The notes below the pieces were generated by a model that had not been told where the DNA came from, did no database searches, and was given only the letters and a program-made list of their open reading frames with translations. DNA of 64,000 nucleotides from Ustilago trichophora. Its lineage: Eukaryota > Basidiomycota > Ustilaginomycetes > Ustilaginales > Ustilaginaceae. The DNA lies in assembly GCA_900323505.1 (NCBI GenBank), contig OOIN01000026.1, positions 1 to 64,000 on the forward strand. The letters run 5' to 3'. The position numbers and the translations under genes were made by a program. Within the stretch, counting starts at the first letter, position 1, and each line of letters opens with the position of its first letter. Of the stretch, positions 55,730 through 64,000 are shown in pieces.

Positions 55730-56671
55730 CTACGCTTCAGAAGACGCCGCAACGACGCCGCGCAGAGGATCCCACACTTGACCCTCTTTAGCCCAACGCC
55801 AAATGAGGTATGCACGAAGCTCCTTGTCCAACGGCATGACCGACTTCCATTCCGGCTCGGCAGACCCCAATGACGCACTCAGTGGGACCGATTGCGTTGT
55901 GACAGACTTGTTGTCAGTGATGCTCGATGCAATGTCGAACGGACTGATGGGTTTCTCGCCTTCCAGGCCAACACTCGCTCCGCCGCCGGCAACAAAGATT
56001 CTCCAGCTGTCGATCGCATATCGGCCCACGCCTGGATAGATGCCTATTGGTGTATCCGGTGCCGTCCTGTCCCGACTCTTGAATGAATTGTTTGCATCAT
56101 AAGGGATCTCGACCATCGTCTTGGCCATACTGATCAGTCGGCGAGCACGAACATTGTGCAGCCCGATGGGTTGAAGCAAATCAGTAAGCTCGACAACATC
56201 TGCCTGTGCCAGAATTTGTTCGTTTGGCCACCGTCTCAGAAGCTCCCAGAAAACTGGCATTGCAGCCCGTCCTTTGGTCTGATTGAGCAGGCATGTTGCA
56301 ACGAGCAGTCGAAAGACGTTGGGTGTGACAAGCTCCTGGATTAATCCATAAAAATTCACCTGTCGAGCTAGGCCATGGACACGCACCGCTTCTGTGATGA
56401 GCACGGCCTCCCCATCCGCTTCCATCTTCGGAAGAGCCCCAGAACCTTTCCGCTTTGGCTTTACGCTCCGCTTCGCTCCGGTGTTCATCTCTGTTTTGAC
56501 TCTCGGTGCAGCCTTCGTAGGTGTACCCTCAGCTTTGACTGCAAAATACGGTGAGGTTTTTTGCCGGAGTCTAGCGCTCCTTCTGACCGTGGCTGATTGG
56601 CATTTCGAAGACGTTATTTGCGGTTTCACGAGCTCCGCGTTGGCATCCGTCTTGGGGCTTCTAGCAGTCAT
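55730..56671 (-). CDS. MBD4-like HhH-GPD DNA glycosylase
   Basis: A single-exon gene of 313 residues with ATG at 56671. A basic N-terminal tail (KRSVKPKRKGSG) replaces the methyl-CpG-binding domain of animal MBD4. The catalytic part starts NVFRLLVATCLLNQTKGRAA, continues LTDLLQPIGLHNVRARRLI and reaches the hairpin and active site PGVGRYAIDSWRIF, where D221 corresponds to the catalytic aspartate of the family. There is no Cys cluster, so no iron-sulfur centre as in Nth. MBD4-type enzymes excise T or U (and some damaged pyrimidines) from mismatches with G, starting base-excision repair in the nucleus. Whether this one counters deamination of 5-methylcytosine cannot be told here. Confidence 0.87.
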   Translation of the reverse strand: MTARSPKTDANAELVKPQITSSKCQSATVRRSARLRQKTSPYFAVKAEGTPTKAAPRVKTEMNTGAKRSVKPKRKGSGALPKMEADGEAVLITEAVRVHGLARQVNFYGLIQELVTPNVFRLLVATCLLNQTKGRAAMPVFWELLRRWPNEQILAQADVVELTDLLQPIGLHNVRARRLISMAKTMVEIPYDANNSFKSRDRTAPDTPIGIYPGVGRYAIDSWRIFVAGGGASVGLEGEKPISPFDIASSITDNKSVTTQSVPLSASLGSAEPEWKSVMPLDKELRAYLIWRWAKEGQVWDPLRGVVAASSEA

Positions 56672-57118
56672 CTTGTGGAGTACGGTCTCCGCGGCCTTTA
56701 GAGTCTAGGACACCTCTAAGGAGTGCGCAAAGCGGGCCATGCTTGAGATGACTCGCCTGTCGATTTCTCTGTGGGGAGCTGAGTGGGTGACGATGGTGTT
56801 GAGGCGGATACCACCACCTGGCTAAGCGAAAACGTCAGGTGGCGAAAGCATTCAGGGTCCTTTTTCTTTTGCGCGCATATCATCGCGGCCGAAATTCACC
56901 GTAAAATTCGAGGTCGAGAAATTGATACGAACAAAGTTGCCTAAGCTCATTTCACCAAGCTTCATTGTCTGTACGTGTATTTATGCTATGCATCTGTGTA
57001 TGGTAATTGTGGACATTTCAAGTTTATAGTACAGCATGAGGGAGAGAGAGAAAGTTGAAACGGGTATCGTTGCTGAACAATGGTTCGAGGATGAAATGAG
57101 TGAGCTCATGCTTCGACT
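56672..57118. other. Intergenic stretch
   Basis: Promoter of the glycosylase gene and 3' region of the thioesterase gene. No repeat or ORF supported. Confidence 0.5.
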
Positions 57119-58336
57119 CTAAGGAAGTCGGATGGGACCCGGGCCGGTCTGAACGTCGTCATCGCCCCTGCGCTTGCAAGAGATGCCTTCCATGCCACGC
57201 ATGACGAGTACAAGGAACAAGCGAACCGTCATGAACAAGCTAAGGAACAAGAAGCTCTGCGTAATGATCAGTCCTCCTGTCTCTTCGACTCGCAGGCCAG
57301 TGGTGTTGTACAGCGTCCAGCGCCAGGTGCGGTCGATCCATCTCGACGCCGAGTTGTCAAACCCTGTCGAGGGAGTGCCAATGTACTTGCCGAACACCTT
57401 GAGTTGGCATGCTGGGTCAATCTGCATGTGAATGCCATGGCAGAGCTCCATCACAAGCGAGCCTCGCTGATCGAGCTTCTTGAGACCAATGCGGTCCTCC
57501 CTGTAGATTGAGCTCTGTCGCAATGGTGTCGGCTCGTTCGGATCGTCTTTTCGAGCGGAATCGGTGTCATCGCGGATGGGGTAAGATGCAAACCATGACG
57601 ACTGCTTGGGCTCGACCGTGGTGTCCTTGTCAAACATGAGCATCACAAAGTTCTCGAGCGAGGCAAGGTTCTTGGCGTAGGTGGCGTTGACCTTTGCACC
57701 CTCGTTGTTGATGTCCTTGATAAAATCGTTTTTCTGTAGGTAAGCGGCGAATGCTTTGGGATCCTTGGGATTGCGGTAGTATTGCGCTGAGACGAGGTGG
57801 GATTGAGCATAGTCGGTGTAGATGCCACCGCGCAGGGCGGCCTCGGCGACGCGGCAGAGCAAATCGGTAGGACCGCAGGCGGGCAGGTCGGCAATTCCCA
57901 TGTGCTGACTACCAAAGGTGACAAGATTGCGCACCTTGGGTTTGTTGCAGCGTTGGACATATGCGCGGAGGAATTGACCACCTTGGGAGAAGCCGATGGC
58001 ATCAAAACCGTCACGAAGCTCTTTGATAGCAGCGAGCTGCTCGCATGCCTTCTGCACCTGGTCATTGACGTGGCCAAAGAAGCCCTGTCTGCGATCCTCG
58101 GAATCGTTGGAAGCGTCCAGAGTGACCGAGTGGACGTAGAGACCCGGAAAAGCCTCCTTGAGCTGTGACATGAAGGAGTCGATGCCCTCTGAATGGGCGC
58201 TGTCACCTAGACCGTGCCAAATGACAAGAGGGTGCGGTTTGGGTAGCAACGAGAAAGGGACAGCTTCTGTAAAAGATGATAGAAGTGTCACCGAAGCGGC
58301 AAGGGTGCAGACAAGCCCTGCAATTGAGGCTCGCAT
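57119..58336 (-). CDS. PPT1: Palmitoyl-protein thioesterase with a C-terminal membrane span
   Basis: 405 residues from ATG 58336 (MRASIAGLVCTLAASVTLL); the open frame extends eight codons further to a TTG. An N-terminal signal peptide leads to PLVIWHGLGDSAHSEG, the oxyanion-hole motif. The catalytic triad fits S117 in GFSQGGQF, an aspartate in FDKDTTVEP (236/238) and a histidine in CHGIHMQI (303). Cys pairs and N-glycosylation sites (NAT, NTT) agree with a secreted or lysosomal/vacuolar enzyme. PPT1 removes fatty acyl groups from S-acylated proteins during lysosomal breakdown. Unusual: about 80 residues beyond the family end include a hydrophobic span (IITQSFLFLSLFMTVRLFLV) and a basic cytosolic tail, so the enzyme may be membrane-anchored. 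Confidence 0.92.
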   Translation of the reverse strand: MRASIAGLVCTLAASVTLLSSFTEAVPFSLLPKPHPLVIWHGLGDSAHSEGIDSFMSQLKEAFPGLYVHSVTLDASNDSEDRRQGFFGHVNDQVQKACEQLAAIKELRDGFDAIGFSQGGQFLRAYVQRCNKPKVRNLVTFGSQHMGIADLPACGPTDLLCRVAEAALRGGIYTDYAQSHLVSAQYYRNPKDPKAFAAYLQKNDFIKDINNEGAKVNATYAKNLASLENFVMLMFDKDTTVEPKQSSWFASYPIRDDTDSARKDDPNEPTPLRQSSIYREDRIGLKKLDQRGSLVMELCHGIHMQIDPACQLKVFGKYIGTPSTGFDNSASRWIDRTWRWTLYNTTGLRVEETGGLIITQSFLFLSLFMTVRLFLVLVMRGMEGISCKRRGDDDVQTGPGPIRLP

Positions 58337-58865
58337 TGTCAAAAGGTGAGATGTATGCAATGAGGTGGGACCGGTAGTTGTGAGTAGGACCTGTCGAAGT
58401 CTCGGTTCAAAATCGTCTCTGTAGTTTGTGGCGACGCAGATGGTCGAAAGGTACTGTAGTGGGTGACAACGGTGTTGTGGACCGATGTCGAACGGAAAAG
58501 GAGCACAAGGTCAAAGGTCAAGACTCTGAGCATTTGCTCTACAGCATAGTACTGTACTGTATAGTACAGTACTGTACAGTACACTAGTTGGCGCGGCACA
58601 ATTTTTGAAGAAACGCGGCGCCGATCTTGACTCACGCAAAATGCAGGGTCCTGTCCTCTGATTTTTCTCGCCCGAGATTGGAATGGGTTGGAATCAAAGT
58701 GTGAGCTGGACACGCAGCGCTCAAGCCACGAGAGAAGGCGAAAGCTGCGTGGAAAGCAACACATCGACTCAACTCACTTGCACATCTTCCAACAGCACTT
58801 GGTTTTCTCTTTCGTCGTCTTCTCTGCCTCTGCTTGTCTGCTCAGGACATTACCACACTACAAAG
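58337..58865. promoter_or_regulatory. Divergent upstream region with TACTGTAC palindromes
   Basis: Between PPT1 (minus) and the coatomer zeta gene (plus). GTACTGTACT (58549-58558) and AGTACAGTAC (58563-58572) form a 10-bp inverted repeat, followed by another TGTACAGTAC. The coatomer ATG is preceded by a CT-rich leader. No supported ORF. Confidence 0.6.
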
Positions 58866-59589
58866 ATGACGTTCAACAACCTGACACTATATACCACCTC
58901 GGCGGTGCTCATTCTCGACACTGATGGCAACCGTGTCATTGCCAAGTATTACCAACCGCCGCACGCTGCCAACTTTCTTTCGAGTGCCACCCCCGCACAG
59001 CAGAATGCAGTCGCTGCCACAACACCACAGCTGTCGGCGAAGAATCCGTTGGCGACATTGAAGGAGCAGCGAGCGTTCGAAAAGGCCATCTTTGACAAGA
59101 CAAAGCGAGCCACGGGCGACATTATTCTCTACGACTCGCATCTCGTTCTGTTCAAGACGTCGCTCGATGTCATCTTGTATGTGGTCGGGCCCGCTGCCGA
59201 GAACGAGCTGATGCTCTCTGGCTTGCTGGCTGCCTTTTATGATGCGACGAGTATGTTGGTGCGCCATCAGGTGGAGAAGCGGGCTATCCTCGAGAACTTG
59301 GACTTGGTCACGCTGGCATTGGACGAGACAGTAGACGATGGTATCATCCTCGAAACGGACAGCACGACCATCGCATCGCGCGTATCTCGTCCGCGACCGG
59401 ATGTCAACGAGATTCAAATCAACGAGCAGAGTAAGTGCATTCCAAGGCGTATGTTGCGACAGCACATTGCAAGGTCACTGACATCTTTGGTCGCTTTTCA
59501 ACCACGTACCTCACCCTGTAGCCATCATGAGCGCATACTCGAGCCTCAAGGAGCGAGTTGCCCAGAGAATCTTGCAAGGAGGCCTCTGA
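58866..59589 (+). CDS. RET3: Coatomer subunit zeta
   Basis: Two exons, 58866-59430 and 59522-59589; 210 residues. The intron has GTAAGT, a CTGAC branch-like site and a TGTAG acceptor. The longin-type fold opens LTLYTTSAVLILDTDGNRVIAKYY, a signature of zeta-COP and related adaptor small chains, with FEKAIFDKTKR, GDIILYDSHLVLFKTSLDV, and LDETVDDGIILETDSTTIAS specific to zeta-COP. The second exon supplies MSAYSSLKERVAQRILQGGL. It is one of seven subunits of the COPI coat that returns proteins from Golgi to ER; it pairs with gamma-COP. An insert of about 20 residues after AKYY is Ala/Gln/Pro-rich. Confidence 0.93.
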
Positions 59590-60610
59590 TCGTGTACGGT
59601 CCTCACCTAATCTCATCAATCATCTTGCCGCATTCAGGACCGCCCGACTGCGACATGAGCATCTTCTTCACTTGTACATTAGAAACGCAATTCTATCCTG
59701 GCGTTCAGCGACGATTCAACCTTGGGTGGGCACGGTAGTCGTGTGAAGAGAGCCTTAGCTCCTACTTTGGAAAGGTAGAACAAGGTGATGATCCAAGTAC
59801 ACGAACAAGCGGCCACCGACATTGGCTTTGTGGACATGGTTTGGACCGGCGTCTAGATCTGTGGGTGTGTATGGTTGAGTCTGATTGCAAATGATACCAA
59901 GAAACCCAGAATAAATGTTGCAGCTACCTTGTCGCAATCGCGCGATGTCGACCTCTCTGTCTGATAACCGATAGGTGATAGAATGGCGCTTTAGCGGCAC
60001 AGGGGATCGTGTCGCGCAAAGTAGCCTCGGTTGGCCGAATACGCCTTTGTGTGGCCTAGCCTATCGAGATGTCTGTCACTCGACGAAATCAGAGCCTCCC
60101 ACACGGCGGTGTAGAGCCAAAGACGCGTTGGTGCGATTTTGCGTCAGGTGTCTCTTGCCGAAATTATGGAAAGCTGCAGCGGATAGCCAGTCACAGGGTC
60201 AGCAGCCATGTTCGCTCTGGATGGCTTGGACGGCTTGGACCCCGACACCAATCTTGAATTCAACCCGTCAACACATGACACAATCATATTCTCTGAAACA
60301 ATCTCGACTTGCGTTGGATTCGCATTCCGATCCATCATCAACCATCCTTCTGATTCCATCAAACACCTTCATTTCCTCATCGCATCATCCGACCAACTCA
60401 CCCTCGACCACAATCACCCGCTCGCTGCACGTGAGCACACCACTACCATCACTAGACTCAATTCAATCGCATCCGGAGCGAGCCTCCTCTCGTCGGGATC
60501 ATGCACCGCCTTGTACGATCAGCTTCCTCGAATCCAACAACATCGTTCGTCAGCGTAAACTAATCGCATGCCACTCGCTTATCTCTCAACCTAAACTTTG
60601 CTGCGCGCAG
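59590..60610. other. Long upstream region of the kinase gene
   Basis: A frame open at 59975-60619 and several overlapping ones show no family features and are not supported. A 5' exon of the kinase gene should lie here: the first sure coding block starts at 60611 after a CGCGCAG acceptor, in mid-codon. Confidence 0.45.
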
Positions 60611-63600
60611 ACTGGCTGACAATCATGAGTCAATCCGGCGCTCGCGAGCATACCAATATGGTAGCCAGGGCGGTGGTTCCACCATCAACCAAAAGGCCGC
60701 TCTCGCCTCTGCCTACCAAGAACTCGGCAAGGAACTTGCTTCCTCCAAACTCAAAATGGTCGGCAATTATACCCTACAACGTCCTATCGGCGAAGGCACC
60801 TTCGGCAAAGTCCGCCTTGGCCTCCACCGCCTCACCAACACCCGTGTCGCCATAAAACAGATACCCAAGGCACACTCTGCCAGCCTCACCCGCGAGATTC
60901 ATCACCATCGACGCCTTCACCACCCAAACGTCATGCAGCTCTACGAAGTCATTGCAACTGAGCAGTACATCTGGATGGTCAGCGAACTCTGCGCAGGTGG
61001 CGAGCTCTACGACTACCTCGTCGAGAATGAAGTCCTGGCCGAGCCCGAGGCTCGCAGGATATTTGGTCAGCTTTGCCTCGCCGTCGCCTACGTCCACAGC
61101 AAGGGTATCGTCCATCGCGATCTCAAGCTCGAAAACATCCTTTTGGATGAGCGCTGTAATGTCAAGCTCGGCGACTTCGGCTTCACCCGCGAGTTCGAGC
61201 GAAAGCGTCTCATGGAGACCTTCTGCGGCACCACTGGTTACGCCTCCCCGGAAATGCTCGCAGGCAAAAAGTACACGGGCGAACAAGTTGACATCTGGTC
61301 TCTCGGCGTCATTCTCTATGCACTCCTCTGCGGAGCCCTGCCATTCGATGACGATGACGAGTCCGTCATGAAAGATAAGATCCTTCGCGGCCAGTTCGAA
61401 ATACCCGACAGTCTCTCTGAAGAGGCACAGGATCTCGTCACTTCGATTCTCCAGCACGACCCAAGCAAGCGTCCCAGCATTCAGGCCATCCTTGCGCACC
61501 CGTGGTTCACCAAGTTGATGGTTCAGACGCCCATGTCGACAGTCGAAGAAGACGACAACGCCGCAGATTACTTTGACAGCAAACCTTTAGATACACCATC
61601 TGAAGTTGTCACAACGCTAGCATCGACACAGCCTACCATCACTGGCTCACAGATCACTTTAGCTCAATGGACAAGACCCAAGCGCTACTCGTAGCACCTG
61701 CCGACCCTGCTGGTAAGGCTAGCCCTGAAGATCTACTTGCATTGCATCAGCATCAAGCATCTGCATCGGGAACATCGGAGCGAAGCTACTACTCTGCCCG
61801 TAGCGACAGCGAATCCAGCGGTCGTCGTTCGTCCAACACGGACCTTACCGATTTCACCACTGCTGACAGCCTCAGCCGCACCGACGAGGTGGCACGCTTC
61901 GATGAAGGAACGTCAACAGCTATCGACCCGACCATCGCCTCACCCCTTGCGTCGGCATCTACCCAAGCCAGCGCACCGCCCCATTCTGCCAAACACGCCA
62001 TTGGCTTGCATCGAAACGAGTCTCAAACAACCATCAGACGTCTCGGTTCTAATGGCAGCGACGCTTCCCTCGGCGCTGTCTCGAGGCCACCGACAAAGTC
62101 CACCTCGACATCCCTTCCAACCCATCACGAGCTGCCAGCAGGAGCGGATGGCAAAGCAGACGACGTGCTCACGTCCATGTATCAGTCTGTCCCACTGGTG
62201 AAAAGGGGATCGCAAAGCTCCTCGCGCGGTCACCACCGCACACCGTCCAGAACCAAGCGCAGGTCACTGTCATCTGGTGGTCTCTCTGACCACCATCCTC
62301 CATTGCTCGGCCGCAAACCCGTCGACTACGTCTCGCAGCTTGCCGATCTTCAACCTGCCACCTTTTCGACCGCTGTAGAACAGAACCTACTTCATCAGCT
62401 CAGCACGCTCGGCATGGATGTTGGACAGATGGTGCATAGTGTCGTCACGGATGCTTGCGATGCAAGTGGCGCTACATGGTGGATGCTGCTGCGTAAAGCC
62501 AAGGATCGTCAAGCAGAACAACTTCCAGCAGCTTCGCCAGTCGTCGAAAGTGTCTACACCACCATCGACCACGCACCATCAGCTCTTGCTGTCGCGCAAA
62601 GTGAGTCAGACCAAGCTGCTAAGCCAGCGCAACTCGAGATCCTGCCGCCAGCCGTTCCCATGAAGGATCCTGCTAGACAATCCGAGGATCGCGCTCGGTC
62701 AAAGGAACGACCCAAATCGTTGTTGACAGCTTCCAGATCTGAGAACTCAGGGCTTGCAGAGGGCAGTCATCGGCGTCTTCAGACAGTCGTGTCACATGAG
62801 GAGCTCGACGTATCGGCTGCGCCCACTCTACATGCCTCCGCCTCTGAGGCATTGATTGGACTTGCTTCTGCTGTACCGCGCGAATCATCAATGCCGACAT
62901 CTACTTCTACGCCATCCGCGCCAGCTTTACCCTTTTCAACTCCGCCGCTTCTGAACGATCGCAGTCTGTCAAGTACGCCAGAATCTGCCAACTCATCCAG
63001 GCCCAAATCCCAGCATCGCCACACCACAGCTGCTGCAAGCCCTTCTAAACTGCATCAAGTCGCCGCCAGTCTAGTTGGCAACAGCCCGTCGTCGGACGGT
63101 CCCAAGACCCGTCGCAGCGCGCAGATCGATCGACCTCGCAGCAACTCTTTATCGGTCAAGCAATTTGCGCAAAGCGTTTTGGGTACAAAGGACAAAGGGT
63201 CAGGAACCCCGCCTCCGATGCCACCACCCGACCAAGTCATTGTTGCGGGCGAAGCTCTACCGCTAGAGCGAGCCAAAAGCCCAACAATCTTCGGTCGCCG
63301 CAACACCGTCTCGAATGTCAAGGACTCTATGGTCGGCAGGCTGTCGAATCCATCGACGCCAAAGAAGGCTACGGCCGAAGTTCTCGACAAACCGCGCAAG
63401 AGCACTGGAAAGAAGAGCATCGAGACAGACCTCGACCGTGTGAAGGTGCTCGAACGCAGCGCCGACTCTGCCGCGAGCTCTCCGTCGCGCTCTGCGCCTG
63501 GCAGTCATCCTGCCTCGGCATCGGCCGCGTCGTTTGCTGCCCCACCATCGACAAGAAGGGCGGTGCTGTACCTTCAGCATCTCAAGATTCCTTCAGCACC

Positions 63601-64000
63601 ATGTCTGTCACGCCACAGGGCAGCGAGAAGAGCGGCGCACGCGGCAAAGCTGGATCTTCATTCATGGCCACCGTGCGGACCTGGCTCGGTGGTGCCAACG
63701 AGAAACCAGCGAGAAAGTTCAAGGCAGGCAAGAAGAGTGCGGCGTATCGCGGCCTCGGCATTGATGATGGCACAAGCGTCGGAAAATCGCCGACCAGCAC
63801 CCTCGGTACTTCAGGGAGCATGTCTACCCTAGCAAATGGAACGCCTTCGCGAAGTCCGAGCATGCGTCGCAGATCAGCCCACTATCAGCAGACGTCGGTT
63901 GGCCGCCGTAATGGCCCTCGAAGCCCACATCTGGGTACCATGAGCCGCAGGTCCTCGAATGGCAGCTCGCACCATGCCCATCTAGACCTGCCTCCCAACA
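60611..64000 (+). CDS. Ser/Thr protein kinase, CAMK/Kin4-like group (partial, runs off the window)
   Basis: Coding is clear from 60611 (AYQYGSQGGGS, then AYQELGKELASSKLKMVGNY). The kinase domain (60765-61510) has GEGTFGKV, VAIKQIPK (catalytic lysine), HRDLKLEN, DFGFTREFE and CGTTGYASPEM with an APE-like motif, then DIWSLGVILYALLCGALPF. It most resembles fungal CAMK-like kinases of the Kin4/YPL150W sort. The kinase frame stops at 61694, but a Ser/Thr-rich frame (+1/-1 shifted, ATG 61667) carries on to about 63560 and a third frame (SASQDSFSTMSVTPQGSEKS, then RTWLGGANEKPARKFK) to the window end. These are probably one long protein with two one-base indels or short introns. The 5' exon and 3' end are missing. 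Substrates unknown; such kinases often act in polarity or cell-cycle checkpoints. Confidence 0.85.

Noticed and set aside
59975..60619. A 214-codon frame upstream of the kinase
   Set aside because: Low-complexity composition, overlaps other frames and conflicts with the splice acceptor before the kinase exon.

Overview
This window is a chromosome end of a fungus, most likely a basidiomycete smut (Ustilaginomycotina). It opens with about 25 copies of CCCTAA, so the left edge is the telomere. Short GT-AG introns, moderately high GC, and a subtelomeric RecQ-like helicase gene like the one described at Ustilago maydis chromosome ends all fit. The species is not established.

Layout. 1-149 is telomere. 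150-1065 is a nest of inverted and direct repeats. 1066-8812 is a subtelomeric module read entirely on the minus strand: two related putative 2-oxoglutarate/Fe(II) oxygenases, then a very large protein joining C2H2 zinc fingers, a tyrosine-recombinase-like domain and a RecQ helicase. 8813-12008 is gene-poor repetitive DNA with a Ty3-type pol fragment. From about 12 kb ordinary genes begin: an AlkB-like oxygenase, a purine phosphoribosyltransferase, VPS51, a universal-stress-domain protein, a helical membrane protein, THO2, a coiled-coil protein, a RhoGEF, a two-RRM protein, an LtrA-type membrane protein, tRNA-Thr and a GYP1-type Rab GAP. A Copia retrotransposon with target-site duplications and an extra zinc-cluster ORF sits at 39752-45838. 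After it come a PPR-like protein, a complex I LYR subunit, a WD40 protein, a small coiled-coil ORF, a histidine phosphatase, an MBD4-like DNA glycosylase, palmitoyl-protein thioesterase, coatomer zeta and a protein kinase that runs off the right edge.

How the genes relate. The core genes are unrelated housekeeping functions (mRNA export, vesicle traffic, nucleotide salvage, respiration). The subtelomeric block is different: a recombinase/helicase fusion beside a pair of oxygenases, all in one orientation next to the telomere, looks like a module that handles or spreads chromosome-end DNA. That reading is inference.

Quality. Between about 21.3 and 36.1 kb several conserved proteins are readable only by switching frame every 100-300 bases, far more often than introns explain. 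This is probably a stretch of indel errors in the assembly, so boundaries there are approximate. Some published-style open frames begin at TTG; where that was so I moved the start to a real ATG or stated that the start is unresolved.
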